From: M269 sp964640795
GTDB lineage: Bacteria > Pseudomonadota > Gammaproteobacteria > Enterobacterales > Alteromonadaceae
Reading direction: 5' to 3'
Assembly: GCA_964640795.1 (NCBI GenBank)
Contig: CAZXIN010000027.1
Coordinates: 6,380-70,379 of the forward strand
DNA length: 64,000 nt
Numbering within the stretch: the first letter of the stretch is position 1; every line of letters starts with the position of its first letter. The translations under genes and the position numbers were made by a program. Of the stretch, positions 63,779 to 64,000 are shown in pieces. The notes under the pieces were generated by a model. That model did not search any database. It saw nothing but the letters and a program-made list of their open reading frames with translations, and was not told the DNA's origin.

Positions 63779-63820
63779 TCTATAGAATAGATTTCTGGCT
63801 GTTTACTTACTCTATAGAAT
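63779..63820. promoter_or_regulatory. Paired TCTATAGAAT elements upstream of the serine hydrolase gene
   Basis: TCTATAGAAT occurs at 63779-63788 and again at 63811-63820, each with a TCTATAGA palindromic core, spaced 32 bases (three helical turns). The first lies 16 bases before the ATG, the second in the -35 region, so they could be an operator pair. Confidence 0.4.
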
Positions 63821-64000
63821 TTCTGTTATGCCACTTACGATACTGAATGTGTAATCGATGGAAGTTTGCTACTCATTCAGTGTTTAGATATTTAAGAGGA
63901 TCAATAGCTTCATAATCCTGAATTAATTCAAAATGAAGCTCTCCATGTGATCTGCTTTAATCAAACAGGACACTTTGATAATGGAATATAATCCAATTAT

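Overview
The window looks like chromosomal DNA of a marine, heterotrophic, aerobic gammaproteobacterium of fairly low GC content (Kangiella/Oceanospirillales/Alteromonadales-like; order uncertain). Pointers are choline-to-betaine osmoprotection genes, ferrochelatase and UbiG, a cyanide-insensitive-type bd oxidase, an E. coli-like lysine-sensitive aspartokinase, c-di-GMP enzymes and the carboxyspermidine polyamine route. No rRNA, tRNA, CRISPR array, integrase or intact insertion sequence was seen. Genes are close-packed on both strands. The left edge cuts an M56 (BlaR1-like) peptidase gene.

Layout. 0-9 kb: M56 peptidase, an XRE-type membrane regulator, small unknowns, then a minus-strand betaine block (alpha/beta hydrolase, betB, betA, short BCCT transporter). 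A decayed second copy of the transporter 3' end lies at 955-1110. 9-18.7 kb: GAF-GGDEF protein, a GH97 glucosidase gene broken by a one-base frameshift, hydrolase/LysE pair, YgiQ-type radical SAM protein, yjjX and a DinB-like protein. 19-22.2 kb: GbsR-type regulator plus cydAB behind a perfect FNR/ANR box. 22.5-24 kb: collagen-like beta-propeller lipoprotein. 24.1-31.6 kb: a six-gene export and signalling operon (HlyD-type adaptor, ABC ATPase, two MacB/FtsX-like permeases, sigma54-dependent response regulator, histidine kinase), preceded by a sigma54 promoter and a palindromic upstream site, which suggests autoregulation.

31.7-39.5 kb: MetX-like hydrolase, a degraded remnant of the threonine synthase-like gene, an aerolysin-like small protein, the intact threonine synthase-like gene, aguA-aguB (agmatine to putrescine) and an EreA/ChaN-like exported protein. 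39.5-43.1 kb: overlapping minus-strand operon hemH-DUF4112-ubiG-GST-GST. 43.4-48.5 kb: a cassette of a coiled-coil protein, an inner-membrane OmpA-like protein, a Ras-like GTPase and a GGDEF-EAL protein. This is the best candidate in the window for an uncharacterised system: a GTPase switch that could link the cell wall to c-di-GMP. 48.5-51.4 kb: carboxy(nor)spermidine dehydrogenase and decarboxylase plus a DoxX protein. With aguAB these give a route from agmatine to putrescine to (nor)spermidine.

51.4-64 kb: PKHD-type hydroxylase, sulfotransferase-like protein, M16 protease, chemoreceptor, lysC, an unknown membrane protein, a conserved secreted unknown and a class C beta-lactamase-like lipoprotein. 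All function calls come from reading motifs by eye; no database search was run.
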